Origin: Actinomycetota bacterium
GTDB lineage: Bacteria > Actinomycetota > Actinomycetes > S36-B12 > UBA5976
DNA length: 16,193 nt
Direction: 5' to 3'
NCBI GenBank assembly: GCA_017853815.1
Contig: JAFMIT010000026.1
Span: 1 to 16,193 of the forward strand
Of this stretch, positions 1 through 7,112 are shown in pieces; positions within the stretch are counted from its first letter, which is position 1; the number at the start of each line of letters is the position of its first letter. Below the pieces are notes generated by a model. The model was not told where the DNA came from. It saw nothing but the letters and a program-made list of their open reading frames with translations, and made no database searches. The position numbers were made by a program, and so were the translations under genes.

Positions 1-858
1 AACGAGTTAGAGGCCTTGCTCGAGGTTGATAACCAGAGTCCTTCGATCACGGGCGTCAGTCGCGCTGGGGAGGCGGGCGTTGAAGCTTTGCTTGCGGCTG
101 GGGGCGAGGCTGGGCAGTGGTCGCCATATGCCGTCACGGTGCATCGAGATCCACACGAGATTCCTGCTATTCGCCGGGGCGAGTGTGGTGTCCAGGATGA
201 GGGTTCGCAGCTAGTCGCGCTGACGTTGGCCGCCGCACGTATTGAAGGCGAGGATCAGCAATGGCTTGACCTGTGTAGTGGCCCGGGTGGCAAAGCGGCT
301 CTGTTGAAGTACTTAGCCTCCACCCGCAATGCGACCTTGACTGCGGTCGAGCTCCAGGAACATCGCGCAGCGTTGGTCGAACGCGCATTGGCGCCACTCG
401 CTGGTCAGCATCGCGTGGTCACCGCCGATGGCCGAGATGAACAATTCGCGACTGGCAGTTTTGATCGAGTGCTCGTGGATGCGCCATGTACGGGTCTTGG
501 CGTAATGCGCCGCCGGGCAGAGTCTCGTTGGCGTCGTTCAGCCAGCGATGTCGCCCCTCTTGCCAAGCTTCAACGACAACTTCTCACGAATGCGATGAGG
601 GCAGTTCGGCCTGGGGGCGTAGTCGTTTATGCCACCTGCTCACCGCATCTGGCTGAGACAGAGTTCGTAGTCGAAGACATTCTCGAAGCGGTACCAGGAG
701 CGCGCCTTCTGAATGCAGTCGATGCGAGTCTGAGCATCCCAGGTCTGCGCCATGCGGAGAGGTTCCGAGCTGGCGCTGGTGATGGACCGTATGTTCGCCT
801 GTGGCCACACATTCACGGCACGGATGGCATGTTCCTCGCTCTGCTGACTCGCGACTAG
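1..858 (+). CDS. rsmB: 16S rRNA (cytosine(967)-C5)-methyltransferase RsmB, 3' part (5' end outside window)
   Basis: This is the C-terminal 285 codons of a protein whose reading frame is already open at base 1, so the start lies upstream. It carries the SAM-binding and catalytic signatures of the RsmB/RsmF (NOL1/NOP2/Sun) family: motif I LDLCSGPGGK (about 266-295), motif IV DAPCTGLG with its Cys (about 478-501), and motif VI ATCSP with the catalytic Cys (about 631-645). The family methylates C5 of a cytosine in 16S rRNA in the cytosol. RsmB proteins usually have a NusB-like RNA-binding domain at the N-terminus, which would lie outside this window. The gene ends 3 nt before rpe, so the two are probably co-transcribed. 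The family call is firm. The exact target position is inferred from the family and from the rsmB-rpe neighbourhood. Confidence 0.9.
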   Translation, partial: NELEALLEVDNQSPSITGVSRAGEAGVEALLAAGGEAGQWSPYAVTVHRDPHEIPAIRRGECGVQDEGSQLVALTLAAARIEGEDQQWLDLCSGPGGKAALLKYLASTRNATLTAVELQEHRAALVERALAPLAGQHRVVTADGRDEQFATGSFDRVLVDAPCTGLGVMRRRAESRWRRSASDVAPLAKLQRQLLTNAMRAVRPGGVVVYATCSPHLAETEFVVEDILEAVPGARLLNAVDASLSIPGLRHAERFRAGAGDGPYVRLWPHIHGTDGMFLALLTRD

Positions 859-861
859 CCT

Positions 862-1551
862 GTGACCGTGGCCATCCAGATTTCACCGTCGATTCTGTCC
901 GCTGACTTTGCGAACCTCGCAGCGGAATGCAACAAAGTCGCAGATGCGTGTGATTGGCTGCATGTGGACGTGATGGACAATCACTTTGTCCCTAATCTCA
1001 CTTTGGGCTTGCCTGTCGTCGAGAAACTTCTCCAGGCCGTCAACACCCCAGTCGATTGCCATTTGATGATTGAGAATCCCGAGCGTTGGGCGCCAGGGTA
1101 TGCCGAGGCCGGCGCACACTCGGTGACATTTCACGTTGAAGCCGCGACCAATCCTCGAGAAGTTATTCGCTCGATCCGTGCAGCTGGGTCGAGAGTGGGC
1201 ATGGGTATCAAGCCCAAGACTCGACTCGAAGACTATGAAGAGCTGCTTCCAGAACTGGACATGCTCTTGATTATGACTGTCGAGCCAGGCTTCGGCGGAC
1301 AATCGTTTATGGCCGACATGATGCCAAAAGTCCGAGCAGCTCGAGAATTGATTCGACGCGATGATCTGCAGTTGTGGATTCAGGTGGACGGCGGCATTGC
1401 AGCCAACACGATCGAAGAGGCGGCCGAGGCGGGTGCGGATGTTTTCGTCGCTGGCAACGCCGTGTACAAAGCAGATGATCCAGCTGAAGCATGTCGTCGA
1501 CTGCGCGATTTGGCCGAAACAACGCACCGCAATTCTTGGTGGTGCTGCTGA
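862..1551 (+). CDS. rpe: Ribulose-phosphate 3-epimerase
   Basis: Rpe interconverts D-ribulose 5-phosphate and D-xylulose 5-phosphate in the pentose phosphate pathway. The 229-residue product shows the full family pattern on a TIM barrel: SPSILSADF near the N-terminus, HVDVMDNHFVPN with metal ligands His34 and Asp36, HLMIENP with His67, the phosphate-binding loop VEPGFGGQSF, and VDGGI with catalytic Asp176. The start is GTG 862. An in-frame GTG at 868 would give an N-terminus closer to the family norm and cannot be excluded. The stop codon shares one base with the ribD start (TGATG). The product, ribulose 5-phosphate, is the substrate of the RibB half of RibBA downstream, which fits its place ahead of the rib genes. 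The C-terminal tail (ending NSWWCC) is a little longer than usual and not recognisable. Confidence 0.96.
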   Translation: MTVAIQISPSILSADFANLAAECNKVADACDWLHVDVMDNHFVPNLTLGLPVVEKLLQAVNTPVDCHLMIENPERWAPGYAEAGAHSVTFHVEAATNPREVIRSIRAAGSRVGMGIKPKTRLEDYEELLPELDMLLIMTVEPGFGGQSFMADMMPKVRAARELIRRDDLQLWIQVDGGIAANTIEEAAEAGADVFVAGNAVYKADDPAEACRRLRDLAETTHRNSWWCC

Positions 1552-2558
1552 TGTCAGCCGCCACGCTGGCGGACCTGCAGCACATGTCCGAACTCATCGA
1601 GGCAGTTCTTCATGCGCCAGTAAGGCCAACCCCAAATCCGCGAGTGGGTTGCCGCATTGTTGACGCCAATGGCGCTTTGATTTCCCAGGGAATTCACGAG
1701 CGAGCAGGTCATGAGCATGCCGAGGTAATGGCACTCAAGGCGGCGGGCGAGCGGGCTCGTGGTGCCACCGCAGTGGTAACTCTCGAACCATGCAATCACT
1801 TCGGCAAGACCCCGCCATGTGTCGATGCGCTGATAGCCGCTGGTGTCGCACGGGTTGTGTTTGGTGCGGGTGACCCAAATCCCGAGGCCGCTGGTGGCGC
1901 CGAGAAGTTGAAAGACGCTGGGGTTGAAGTTGTTGGCTATGTGCGCGAACGTGAAGCCGATGCCATCATCGAACCGTGGTGGTTCTCGAAGAATCATCAT
2001 CGGCCTTTTGTCACCCTCAAAATTGCTGCCACGATGGATGGTTTCGTCGCAGCTCAGGACGGTTCTTCACGGTGGATTACCGGCGAGATGGCACGCATTG
2101 CGGTTCATCAGTTGCGGGCTCGTGTCGATGCGGTAGCAGTCGGAACAGCGACTGCCGTCACGGATGATCCGTTGTTGGACGTCCGCCTCGAGGGAAATTG
2201 GCCGCAACCTGCGCATTACGTGATCGGCAAGCGTGACCTGCCGCCGCTGCGCATGAAGGATGCAATTCAGATTTCGAGCCACGATCCTCGTGAGGCTCTG
2301 GAGCAAATGTTCACCGATGGTGTTCGACACGTCATGGTCGAAGGTGGTGCAACGGTTGCGTCGGCCTTTATCCGTGCCGGCTTGGTTGACCAATTGCTTT
2401 GGTTCACCGCGCCGAAGCTGCTTGGTGCGGGCGTAGACGCCATTGCGAGCCTCGGCATTACCAACATCAATGATGCTGTCGAGTGGCATTTGCTAAACGT
2501 TGAGCAGTATGGCCAGGACGTCATGCTCGACCTGCGTCCTCGCTCACGAGCCGACTAG
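1551..2558 (+). CDS. ribD: Bifunctional riboflavin biosynthesis deaminase/reductase RibD
   Basis: RibD catalyses the second and third steps on the GTP side of riboflavin synthesis: deamination of the pyrimidine precursor, then NADPH-dependent reduction of the ribose chain. The 335-residue product has an N-terminal cytidine-deaminase-like domain with PNPRVGC, the zinc/catalytic HAEV (His56, Glu58) and EPCNHFGKTPPC (Cys81, Cys90). The C-terminal RibD reductase domain starts at about residue 152 (PFVTLKIAATMDG) and includes SRWITG and a VEGG motif. The start chosen is ATG 1551, which overlaps the rpe stop in a TGATG junction. ATG 1584 is an alternative that removes 11 residues. An in-frame ATG at 1491 lies inside rpe and is unlikely. 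No clear Shine-Dalgarno is present, consistent with translational coupling to rpe. Confidence 0.95.
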   Translation: MSAATLADLQHMSELIEAVLHAPVRPTPNPRVGCRIVDANGALISQGIHERAGHEHAEVMALKAAGERARGATAVVTLEPCNHFGKTPPCVDALIAAGVARVVFGAGDPNPEAAGGAEKLKDAGVEVVGYVREREADAIIEPWWFSKNHHRPFVTLKIAATMDGFVAAQDGSSRWITGEMARIAVHQLRARVDAVAVGTATAVTDDPLLDVRLEGNWPQPAHYVIGKRDLPPLRMKDAIQISSHDPREALEQMFTDGVRHVMVEGGATVASAFIRAGLVDQLLWFTAPKLLGAGVDAIASLGITNINDAVEWHLLNVEQYGQDVMLDLRPRSRAD

Positions 2559-2584
2559 CCTTGGTCCAGAGCTAAGGGAGCGTT

Positions 2585-3190
2585 GTGTTTACAGGCATTA
2601 TCGAAGAGATGGGCCGAGTGGTTGCACTCGAAGACCTAGGCGATTCGGTGCGCATCAGTATCGATGGACCCATTGTCACGTCTGATGCATCTCTCGGCGA
2701 TTCAATCTGTGTTTCTGGTGTTTGTTTAACGGTCATGGATCTCGCCAGCTCGGTTTTCTCGGCTGATGTCATGGCTCAAACTTTGAAGATGTCGGCACTC
2801 GGAGACCTTCAGATCGGCAGCTTCGTCAATCTCGAGCGGGCGCTCACTCCGACCACACGGCTTGGTGGACATATGGTCCAGGGGCATGTTGATGCGACGA
2901 CGCATATTGTGAGCCGCTCGCCATCAGAGCACTGGGAAGTCGTACGTTTTGAATTGCCCCAGACCATTGCGCGGTACGTCGCCGCCAGGGGATCGATTGC
3001 CATCGATGGCATTTCTCTTACCGTTTCTGAGTTAGACCCTCACCATTCCTGGTTCGAGGTTTCACTGATTCCGACCACAATTGCCTCAACAACATTGGGT
3101 TCGAAAAGGGCTGGAGAGACCGTGAACCTTGAAAGTGACATTTTGGCGCGCCATGTGGAGCGCTTAATGCAGAGCATGGATCCGCAATGA
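2585..3190 (+). CDS. ribE: Riboflavin synthase (alpha subunit)
   Basis: Riboflavin synthase dismutates two molecules of 6,7-dimethyl-8-ribityllumazine into riboflavin and a pyrimidine that is recycled to RibH. The 201-residue product matches the usual length and begins with the hallmark MFTGIIEE. It has two lumazine-binding repeats: residues about 1-95 (with SVCLTV-like GVCLTV) and about 96-190 (with GGHMVQGHVD at the junction and SIAIDGISLTV). The start is GTG 2585, preceded by AAGGGAG at 2574-2580. It lies 26 nt after ribD and overlaps ribBA by 4 nt (ATGA). The gene is called ribC in some species and ribE in others. No FMN riboswitch fits in the short gap upstream. Confidence 0.96.
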   Translation: MFTGIIEEMGRVVALEDLGDSVRISIDGPIVTSDASLGDSICVSGVCLTVMDLASSVFSADVMAQTLKMSALGDLQIGSFVNLERALTPTTRLGGHMVQGHVDATTHIVSRSPSEHWEVVRFELPQTIARYVAARGSIAIDGISLTVSELDPHHSWFEVSLIPTTIASTTLGSKRAGETVNLESDILARHVERLMQSMDPQ

Positions 3191-4416
3191 GCGATCGCAT
3201 CGAACTCGATAGTGTCGAGCAGGCAATTGCTGCCATTGGCCGCGGTGAAGCCGTCGTCGTCGTTGATGACGAAGATCGCGAAAATGAAGGCGACCTGATC
3301 TTCGCGGGGTCGCTCACCACCGTAGAACTGATGGGCTTCATGGTCCGCCACACGTCGGGTGTCGTGTGCGTTCCTATGCCAGGCGAGTGGCTTGACCGTC
3401 TCAATATCCCGCCGATGACTGCGGTCAACGAGGATGCAAAGGGAACTGCGTACACAGTTTCGGTCGATGCCAAAACGGGTATCGCGACCGGAATCTCTGC
3501 AGCTGACCGCGCACACACCGTGGCTCTTTTGTCCGATGTGAATTCGCTCGCAACAGACTTCACTCGTCCTGGACACATTTTTCCGCTTAGAGCCGTGCCA
3601 GGTGGGGTGCTTCGCAGAGCGGGTCACACCGAAGCCGCGGTAGACCTCGCTCGTCTGGCTGGCCTCCCACCGGTCGGAGCTATTGCCGAACTCGTTCATG
3701 ATGATGGATCGATGATGCGCGCACCGGAGTGCCGTGAATTCGCGAACAAGCATGGCCTGGTAATGATCAGCATCGCAGACTTGATTGCTTATGTGCGGCA
3801 TACCGAAAGCCAAGTAGAGAAAATCGCGGATGCGAAGATGCCGTCGAAGTTTGGTGACTTTCAGGCAATCGGTTACCGCTCAAAACTTGATGGCATTGAG
3901 CACGTTGCACTCGTTCGCGGCGAAATTGGCGATGGCGAACAGGTGCTCGTCCGCGTTCACTCCGAATGTCTCACTGGAGATGCATTTGGATCTTTACGCT
4001 GCGATTGCGGCCCGCAGCTTCAGGCTGCACTCAAGCAGATTGCTGCAGAAGGTCGCGGAGTTCTTCTCTACATGCGCGGGCACGAAGGTCGTGGCATTGG
4101 ATTGCTTCAGAAACTCCGCGCGTATGAACTTCAGGATGAGGGCTACGACACAGTCGAAGCAAACTTGAAACTTGGTATGCCCGCTGATGCTCGCGATTAC
4201 GGCACGGGCGCCCAAATTCTCGTGGATCTAGGAATCAAGACCATGCGGCTCTTGACGAACAACCCCGCAAAGAGAGCTGGACTTGAAGGCTATGGTCTTG
4301 CGATTGTTGAAAGAGTGCCCATCGAAATCTCTCCCACGGACGAGAACATCGATTACCTGCGAACGAAGCGAGACAAAATGGGGCACACCCTCAACATGGA
4401 CGGGGTAACACTATGA
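3187..4416 (+). CDS. ribBA: Bifunctional 3,4-dihydroxy-2-butanone-4-phosphate synthase / GTP cyclohydrolase II
   Basis: This 409-residue fusion makes both precursors of riboflavin. The N-terminal DHBP synthase converts ribulose 5-phosphate to the four-carbon unit, and the C-terminal GTP cyclohydrolase II opens GTP. The RibB half (about 1-205) has the acidic metal site DDEDRENEGD (27-36), HTSGVVC, RPGHIFPL and GHTEAAVDL. The RibA half (about 210-409) has the zinc triad Cys261, Cys272 and Cys274 in SECLTGDAFGSLRCDCG, then GHEGRGIGL and DARDYGTGAQIL. No key residue appears missing in either half, so both activities are expected. It overlaps ribE (ATGA at 3187) and ribH (ATGA at 4413) by 4 nt each, pointing to coupled translation. 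Confidence 0.96.
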   Translation: MSDRIELDSVEQAIAAIGRGEAVVVVDDEDRENEGDLIFAGSLTTVELMGFMVRHTSGVVCVPMPGEWLDRLNIPPMTAVNEDAKGTAYTVSVDAKTGIATGISAADRAHTVALLSDVNSLATDFTRPGHIFPLRAVPGGVLRRAGHTEAAVDLARLAGLPPVGAIAELVHDDGSMMRAPECREFANKHGLVMISIADLIAYVRHTESQVEKIADAKMPSKFGDFQAIGYRSKLDGIEHVALVRGEIGDGEQVLVRVHSECLTGDAFGSLRCDCGPQLQAALKQIAAEGRGVLLYMRGHEGRGIGLLQKLRAYELQDEGYDTVEANLKLGMPADARDYGTGAQILVDLGIKTMRLLTNNPAKRAGLEGYGLAIVERVPIEISPTDENIDYLRTKRDKMGHTLNMDGVTL

Positions 4417-4886
4417 GCGGCGAGGGCGCGCCTCAGATTGCCGTTGACGGTTCTGGCATGTCGATTGTCATCGTGGCATCGATGTGGCACACCCAGGTCA
4501 TGGATGGTCTGATTGCAGGGGCAACCACAACGTGCGATGTCGCTGGCGCTACTTACGAACTCGTTCGTGTAGCTGGATCTTTTGAACTGCCTGTCGTGGC
4601 CAAAGCGGCCGCAGTCGCCGGAGCGGACGCTGTTATTGCACTGGGTGTCATCATTCGAGGTGGCACTCCACATTTCGATTATGTGTGCGCGGCTGCCACG
4701 GACGGACTGAGCAGTGTGGCATTAGACACAGGCGTTCCGGTGGGCTTTGGATTATTGACCTGCGATGACGAAGGCCAAGCTTTGGATCGTGCAGGGCTGC
4801 CTGGCTCTCGAGAGAGCAAAGGTCGAGAAGCCGCCGAGGCTGCAATCTCCACGGTTCACGCGTTAAGGGCGCTCAAGAGTCATTAG
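4413..4886 (+). CDS. ribH: 6,7-dimethyl-8-ribityllumazine synthase
   Basis: Lumazine synthase joins the DHBP and pyrimidine products to give the substrate of riboflavin synthase. Family members form pentamers or 60-subunit capsids. The 157-residue protein shows the expected order: an N-terminal strand with VASMWHTQVMDGL, the FELPVVAKAAA helix start, IALGVIIRGGTPHFDYV with the catalytic His87, and GFGLLTCDDEGQALDRAG with the phosphate-binding Arg. The start ATG overlaps the ribBA stop (ATGA). It is the last gene of the rib cluster in this window. The next gene is 64 nt away behind its own probable promoter. Confidence 0.95.
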   Translation: MSGEGAPQIAVDGSGMSIVIVASMWHTQVMDGLIAGATTTCDVAGATYELVRVAGSFELPVVAKAAAVAGADAVIALGVIIRGGTPHFDYVCAAATDGLSSVALDTGVPVGFGLLTCDDEGQALDRAGLPGSRESKGREAAEAAISTVHALRALKSH

Positions 4887-4893
4887 TCGAAGA

Positions 4894-4938
4894 GATTGCA
4901 CAGCTTCAGCGTTGGCGATAAGGCGCTGCGCTGCAATC
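4894..4938 (+). other. Inverted repeat (hairpin) in the ribH-hisE gap
   Basis: The arms GATTGCA (4894-4900) and TGCAATC (4932-4938) are perfect 7-bp complements. They enclose a second stem, CAGCG (4907-4911) with CGCTG (4924-4928). No T-run follows, so it is not a standard intrinsic terminator. It ends right at the probable hisE -10 box. It could be a Rho-type or weak terminator for the rib operon, or an operator for hisE. The role is not established. Confidence 0.4.
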
Positions 4939-4944
4939 TAGAAT
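4939..4944 (+). promoter_or_regulatory. Probable hisE promoter -10 box (leaderless)
   Basis: TAGAAT fits the TANNNT actinobacterial -10 pattern. Exactly 6 nt (TGGCAC) separate it from ATG 4951, so transcription would start at or next to the A of the start codon. No Shine-Dalgarno lies before hisE, which agrees with a leaderless message. No good -35 is visible at the usual distance (TTGGCG at 4912-4917 is 21 nt away). Confidence 0.55.
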
Positions 4945-4950
4945 TGGCAC

Positions 4951-5214
4951 ATGAAATCTTTTGATGACCTCTGGGTGGAACTCTCCACCAAAGTTGCTAG
5001 CGCCGATCCTGCATCCTCGACGGTTAGTCACGTTGCTGCAGGTGTTCACGCCGTGGGCAAGAAGGTTGTTGAAGAAGCTGCAGAGTCCTGGATGGCCTGT
5101 GAACACGAGTCGACAGAGCGCGCTGCTGAGGAGATTTCTCAGCTGCTGTACCAAGTCCAAGCGCTCATGCTTGCGCGCGGCATTTCGCTCGAAGACGTTT
5201 ACGGAAAGTTGTAA
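4951..5214 (+). CDS. hisE: Phosphoribosyl-ATP pyrophosphatase
   Basis: HisE hydrolyses phosphoribosyl-ATP to phosphoribosyl-AMP and pyrophosphate, the second step of histidine synthesis. The 87-residue product is the normal size for a stand-alone HisE of the MazG-like all-alpha pyrophosphohydrolase fold. It shows KKVVEEAAESW (about 37-47, metal-binding acidic helix), a second acidic helix EEISQLLYQVQ (about 61-71), and the typical C-terminus ARGISLEDVYGKL. It is 2 nt upstream of hisG, which performs step one, and the pair is probably one transcript. The start is ATG 4951. The nearby TAGAAT box suggests it is translated from a leaderless mRNA. Confidence 0.94.
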   Translation: MKSFDDLWVELSTKVASADPASSTVSHVAAGVHAVGKKVVEEAAESWMACEHESTERAAEEISQLLYQVQALMLARGISLEDVYGKL

Positions 5215-5216
5215 TC

Positions 5217-6062
5217 ATGTTGCGCGTTGCCATCCCCAACAAAGGACAGCTTGCTGAGCCGGCTAAAGCGATGTTACGTGAAGCTGGCTATCTTCAAAGT
5301 GGCTCACTCGAAAAACTCGTCATCCACGATCCTGTCAACGATGCGGAATTCTTTTTCCTGAGACCCAAAGATGTGGCGACCTACGTTGGTGCGGGAACGC
5401 TCGACGTCGGTATTACTGGTCGAGACATGCTGCTTGACTCTCAGGCTGAGGCTCAAGAGATTCTTGAACTCGGTTTTGGTGGTTCTACATTTCGACTCGC
5501 TGCACCTATCGGTACTGCGAAGTCGATTGACGATCTCAATGGCAAGCGCATTGCGTGTTCGTATCCGACGCTTTTGCGCCGGTACCTAGATGATCGAGGC
5601 ATTGACGCAAAGATCATCAAGTTGGACGGCGCTGTAGAGAACGCTGTTGCTCTTGGTGTTGCGGATTGGGTCGCCGACGTAGTCGCGACTGGAACAACTC
5701 TGCGCCAAGCGGGCCTCGAGGTCGTAGGGGAGCCACTGCTCAAATCGGAAGCGATTGTCATCCGTCGAAGCGAAGCTGGTGTTGATCCTGCAGTCGAAAC
5801 TTTTGTCCGCCGCCTCCAAGGTGTCATGGTTGCGCGTGCATACGTGCTTGTCGATTACGACATTAAGAAGGACCTGTTAACGCAGGCATGCGCGATGACT
5901 CCAGGGATTGAATCCCCAACGATTTCGGAGTTGGCAGACCCTTCATGGTCGGCCGTTCGCGCGATGGTCGCTAAGTCAGAGGTGCACGGAGTCATGGATT
6001 CGCTGTACGACCTCGGCGCCCGCGGCATCTTGGTCACCGATATTCACGCTTGTCGCCTGTAG
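5217..6062 (+). CDS. hisG: ATP phosphoribosyltransferase, long form
   Basis: HisG condenses ATP with PRPP to give phosphoribosyl-ATP, the committed and histidine-inhibited step of the pathway. The 281-residue product is the long, self-contained form that does not need HisZ. It has a periplasmic-binding-protein-like catalytic domain starting MLRVAIPNKGQL, with GAGTLDVGITGRDML, IACSYPTLLRRYL and the PRPP-binding ADVVATGTTL. A C-terminal PII-like regulatory domain (about 210-281) includes MTPGIESPTISEL and ends DLGARGILVTDIHACRL. The presence of that domain predicts feedback inhibition by histidine. The start ATG 5217 is 2 nt after the hisE stop. Confidence 0.96.
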   Translation: MLRVAIPNKGQLAEPAKAMLREAGYLQSGSLEKLVIHDPVNDAEFFFLRPKDVATYVGAGTLDVGITGRDMLLDSQAEAQEILELGFGGSTFRLAAPIGTAKSIDDLNGKRIACSYPTLLRRYLDDRGIDAKIIKLDGAVENAVALGVADWVADVVATGTTLRQAGLEVVGEPLLKSEAIVIRRSEAGVDPAVETFVRRLQGVMVARAYVLVDYDIKKDLLTQACAMTPGIESPTISELADPSWSAVRAMVAKSEVHGVMDSLYDLGARGILVTDIHACRL

Positions 6063-6067
6063 CGAAC

Positions 6068-6520
6068 ATGACGCGCTTCGGTTCGGAAGTTCTGACCTCG
6101 AATTTCCCTGACGATAATGGTTCGGCGAATCCTGAGGTAATGGCGGCACTTCATGTGCATGCGTTGGCCAAAACTGCGCTGACCGAAGCGGGGGTCATCA
6201 CCTCCTTGCGAGGCACTCGACTGTTGGTGCCGGTCGTGGCCCGGGCGGACGAAGTCGATGAGTTCGGTGCAGACAAAGACAGCCACATCGCTGCCGTGAC
6301 CTTCAAATCGCACGATGGTCGGGTTGGCCTGCCAGTCTTTACGAGTGTTGAGGCTTTGAGTCTCTGGGATCCGAACGCGCGGCCGGTGCCACAAACCGCC
6401 GAGCTGGTCGCTCGCTCGTGCCTCGATCAGAAACTCGATGGCTTACTCATCGATATGGCAAGCGATCACCGTTGCGCACTTGGTCGCGCAGGCATCGAGC
6501 GACTTGCTGGAGCCAACTGA
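6068..6520 (+). CDS. SseB family protein
   Basis: This 150-residue protein resembles the SseB N-terminal domain family as found in actinobacteria: a start region followed by RGTRLLVPVVARADE, then DSHIAAVTFKSHDGRVGLPVFTSVEAL and a W-containing segment before a LVARSCLDQKLDGLLIDMAS stretch. The molecular function is not established. The family name comes from a gene linked to serine sensitivity in enterobacteria. No signal peptide or membrane span is seen. The start chosen is ATG 6068, 5 nt after hisG. A TTG at 6050 in the same frame would overlap hisG and add six residues. The gene ends 9 nt from the convergent DUF1844 gene. Confidence 0.75.
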   Translation: MTRFGSEVLTSNFPDDNGSANPEVMAALHVHALAKTALTEAGVITSLRGTRLLVPVVARADEVDEFGADKDSHIAAVTFKSHDGRVGLPVFTSVEALSLWDPNARPVPQTAELVARSCLDQKLDGLLIDMASDHRCALGRAGIERLAGAN

Positions 6521-6529
6521 CGTCACGTG

Positions 6530-6895
6530 CTACTTCGTATGTGGCGCCACGTACCCCGTGTAGCGCTCGCCAGGACCAGCGCCTGGCTCGTCCTGAATCG
6601 CGCTGTATTCCCGAAAAGCCTTTTGGAGACTGCTCAGTCCATCGCGTAGGGGAGCGGCGTGATGATGACCGATATTTCGAGCAGCTGCATCGGTAAATCC
6701 TGCGAGCACGTCAATCAGGATTCGAGCCTCGGCAAGATCCCGATGCTCGTCTCCGCCCTCGAACAGGCCCAACTTAAGGGCCGCAGCGGTCATCAAGTCG
6801 ACGGCGTGAAGCGAAACAATCTCAACCGCGGCAAGCTGTGAAAGATCGCGGGCGGCGTCGACTGCGTTTGGCTGGTTTGGGTTTGGGTCCGTCAT
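6530..6895 (-). CDS. DUF1844 domain-containing protein
   Basis: The gene encodes a 121-residue soluble protein with an unstructured, Asn/Pro-rich N-terminus (MTDPNPNQPN), then two helical segments: EIVSLHAVDLMTAAALKLGLF (about 25-45) and DLAEARILIDVLAGF (about 53-67). The latter is the hallmark of DUF1844, a family of unknown function. It ends in a Gly/Pro-rich tail. It is the only minus-strand gene here and is divergent from infC, an arrangement I recall as common in actinobacteria. Its start ATG (complement of 6893-6895) lies inside the probable infC promoter spacer, so the two promoters may interfere. On its own strand GAGGTGGG lies about 11 nt upstream as a possible ribosome-binding site. 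It is convergent with the SseB-family gene. Confidence 0.8.
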   Translation of the reverse strand: MTDPNPNQPNAVDAARDLSQLAAVEIVSLHAVDLMTAAALKLGLFEGGDEHRDLAEARILIDVLAGFTDAAARNIGHHHAAPLRDGLSSLQKAFREYSAIQDEPGAGPGERYTGYVAPHTK

Positions 6896-6906
6896 GGGGC
6901 TAGAAT
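6877..6906 (+). promoter_or_regulatory. Probable infC operon promoter
   Basis: A -10 box TAGAAT (6901-6906) is identical to the one before hisE. A partial -35 TTGGGT (6877-6882) is 18 nt upstream. Transcription would start near 6913, giving an infC leader of about 200 nt. The -35/-10 region overlaps the first codons of the divergent DUF1844 gene. Confidence 0.5.
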
Positions 6907-7038
6907 CCCACCTCGACCTGCTATCCCACTCGTTGGGGTAGCCAGCAAGCGGAGTTCACTCCCACCGGCTGTCTCAGACTTCTCGGTCCTGGTCCAGAAC
7001 TGCGACTCGTCGCAGCGACGTTCTTTGAGCGTTGTGGT

Positions 7039-7073
7039 CCTCGCTTGCTGTGTGCAGCGAGGATTTTCCTTTT
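7039..7073 (+). terminator. Intrinsic-terminator-like attenuator ahead of infC
   Basis: A perfect 7-bp stem, CCTCGCT (7039-7045) with AGCGAGG (7056-7062), is extended by GC/GC across a one-base bulge. It is followed by ATTTTCCTTTT (7063-7073). It lies between the probable promoter and the infC start, so it would act as an attenuator and not as an operon end. GCAGCGA occurs both upstream (7012-7018) and in the 3' arm (7054-7060). The upstream copy can pair with the 5' arm and would then break the terminator. Confidence 0.6.
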
Positions 7074-7105
7074 GGGAAACCTTCAGCACTGGTCTCCACC
7101 AGAGC

Positions 7106-7112
7106 AAGGAGG
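7106..7112 (+). promoter_or_regulatory. infC ribosome-binding site that places the start at ATC 7117
   Basis: AAGGAGG is a near-perfect Shine-Dalgarno, 4 nt ahead of ATC 7117. There is no ATG, GTG or TTG in frame close to it. The first in-frame conventional codon upstream (TTG 7045) lies within the terminator stem. Confidence 0.75.

Noticed and set aside
1541..1600. Frameshift at the rpe 3' end because of the odd C-terminal tail
   Set aside because: The Rpe core is complete and no other frame continues a recognisable Rpe end. The TGATG junction with ribD looks natural.
3040..3813. Long minus-strand open frame (257 codons) opposite ribE-ribBA
   Set aside because: It is antisense to clearly real, highly conserved genes, and its translation shows no recognisable domain. 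It is a codon-bias shadow, as are the frames opposite rpe (883-1527), pheS-pheT (10055-10666) and argJ (14231-14911).
6521..6560. Bidirectional terminator between the convergent SseB-family and DUF1844 genes
   Set aside because: The gap is 9 nt. The nearby palindrome GTGGCGCCAC (6541-6550) is inside the DUF1844 coding region and has no T-run on either side.
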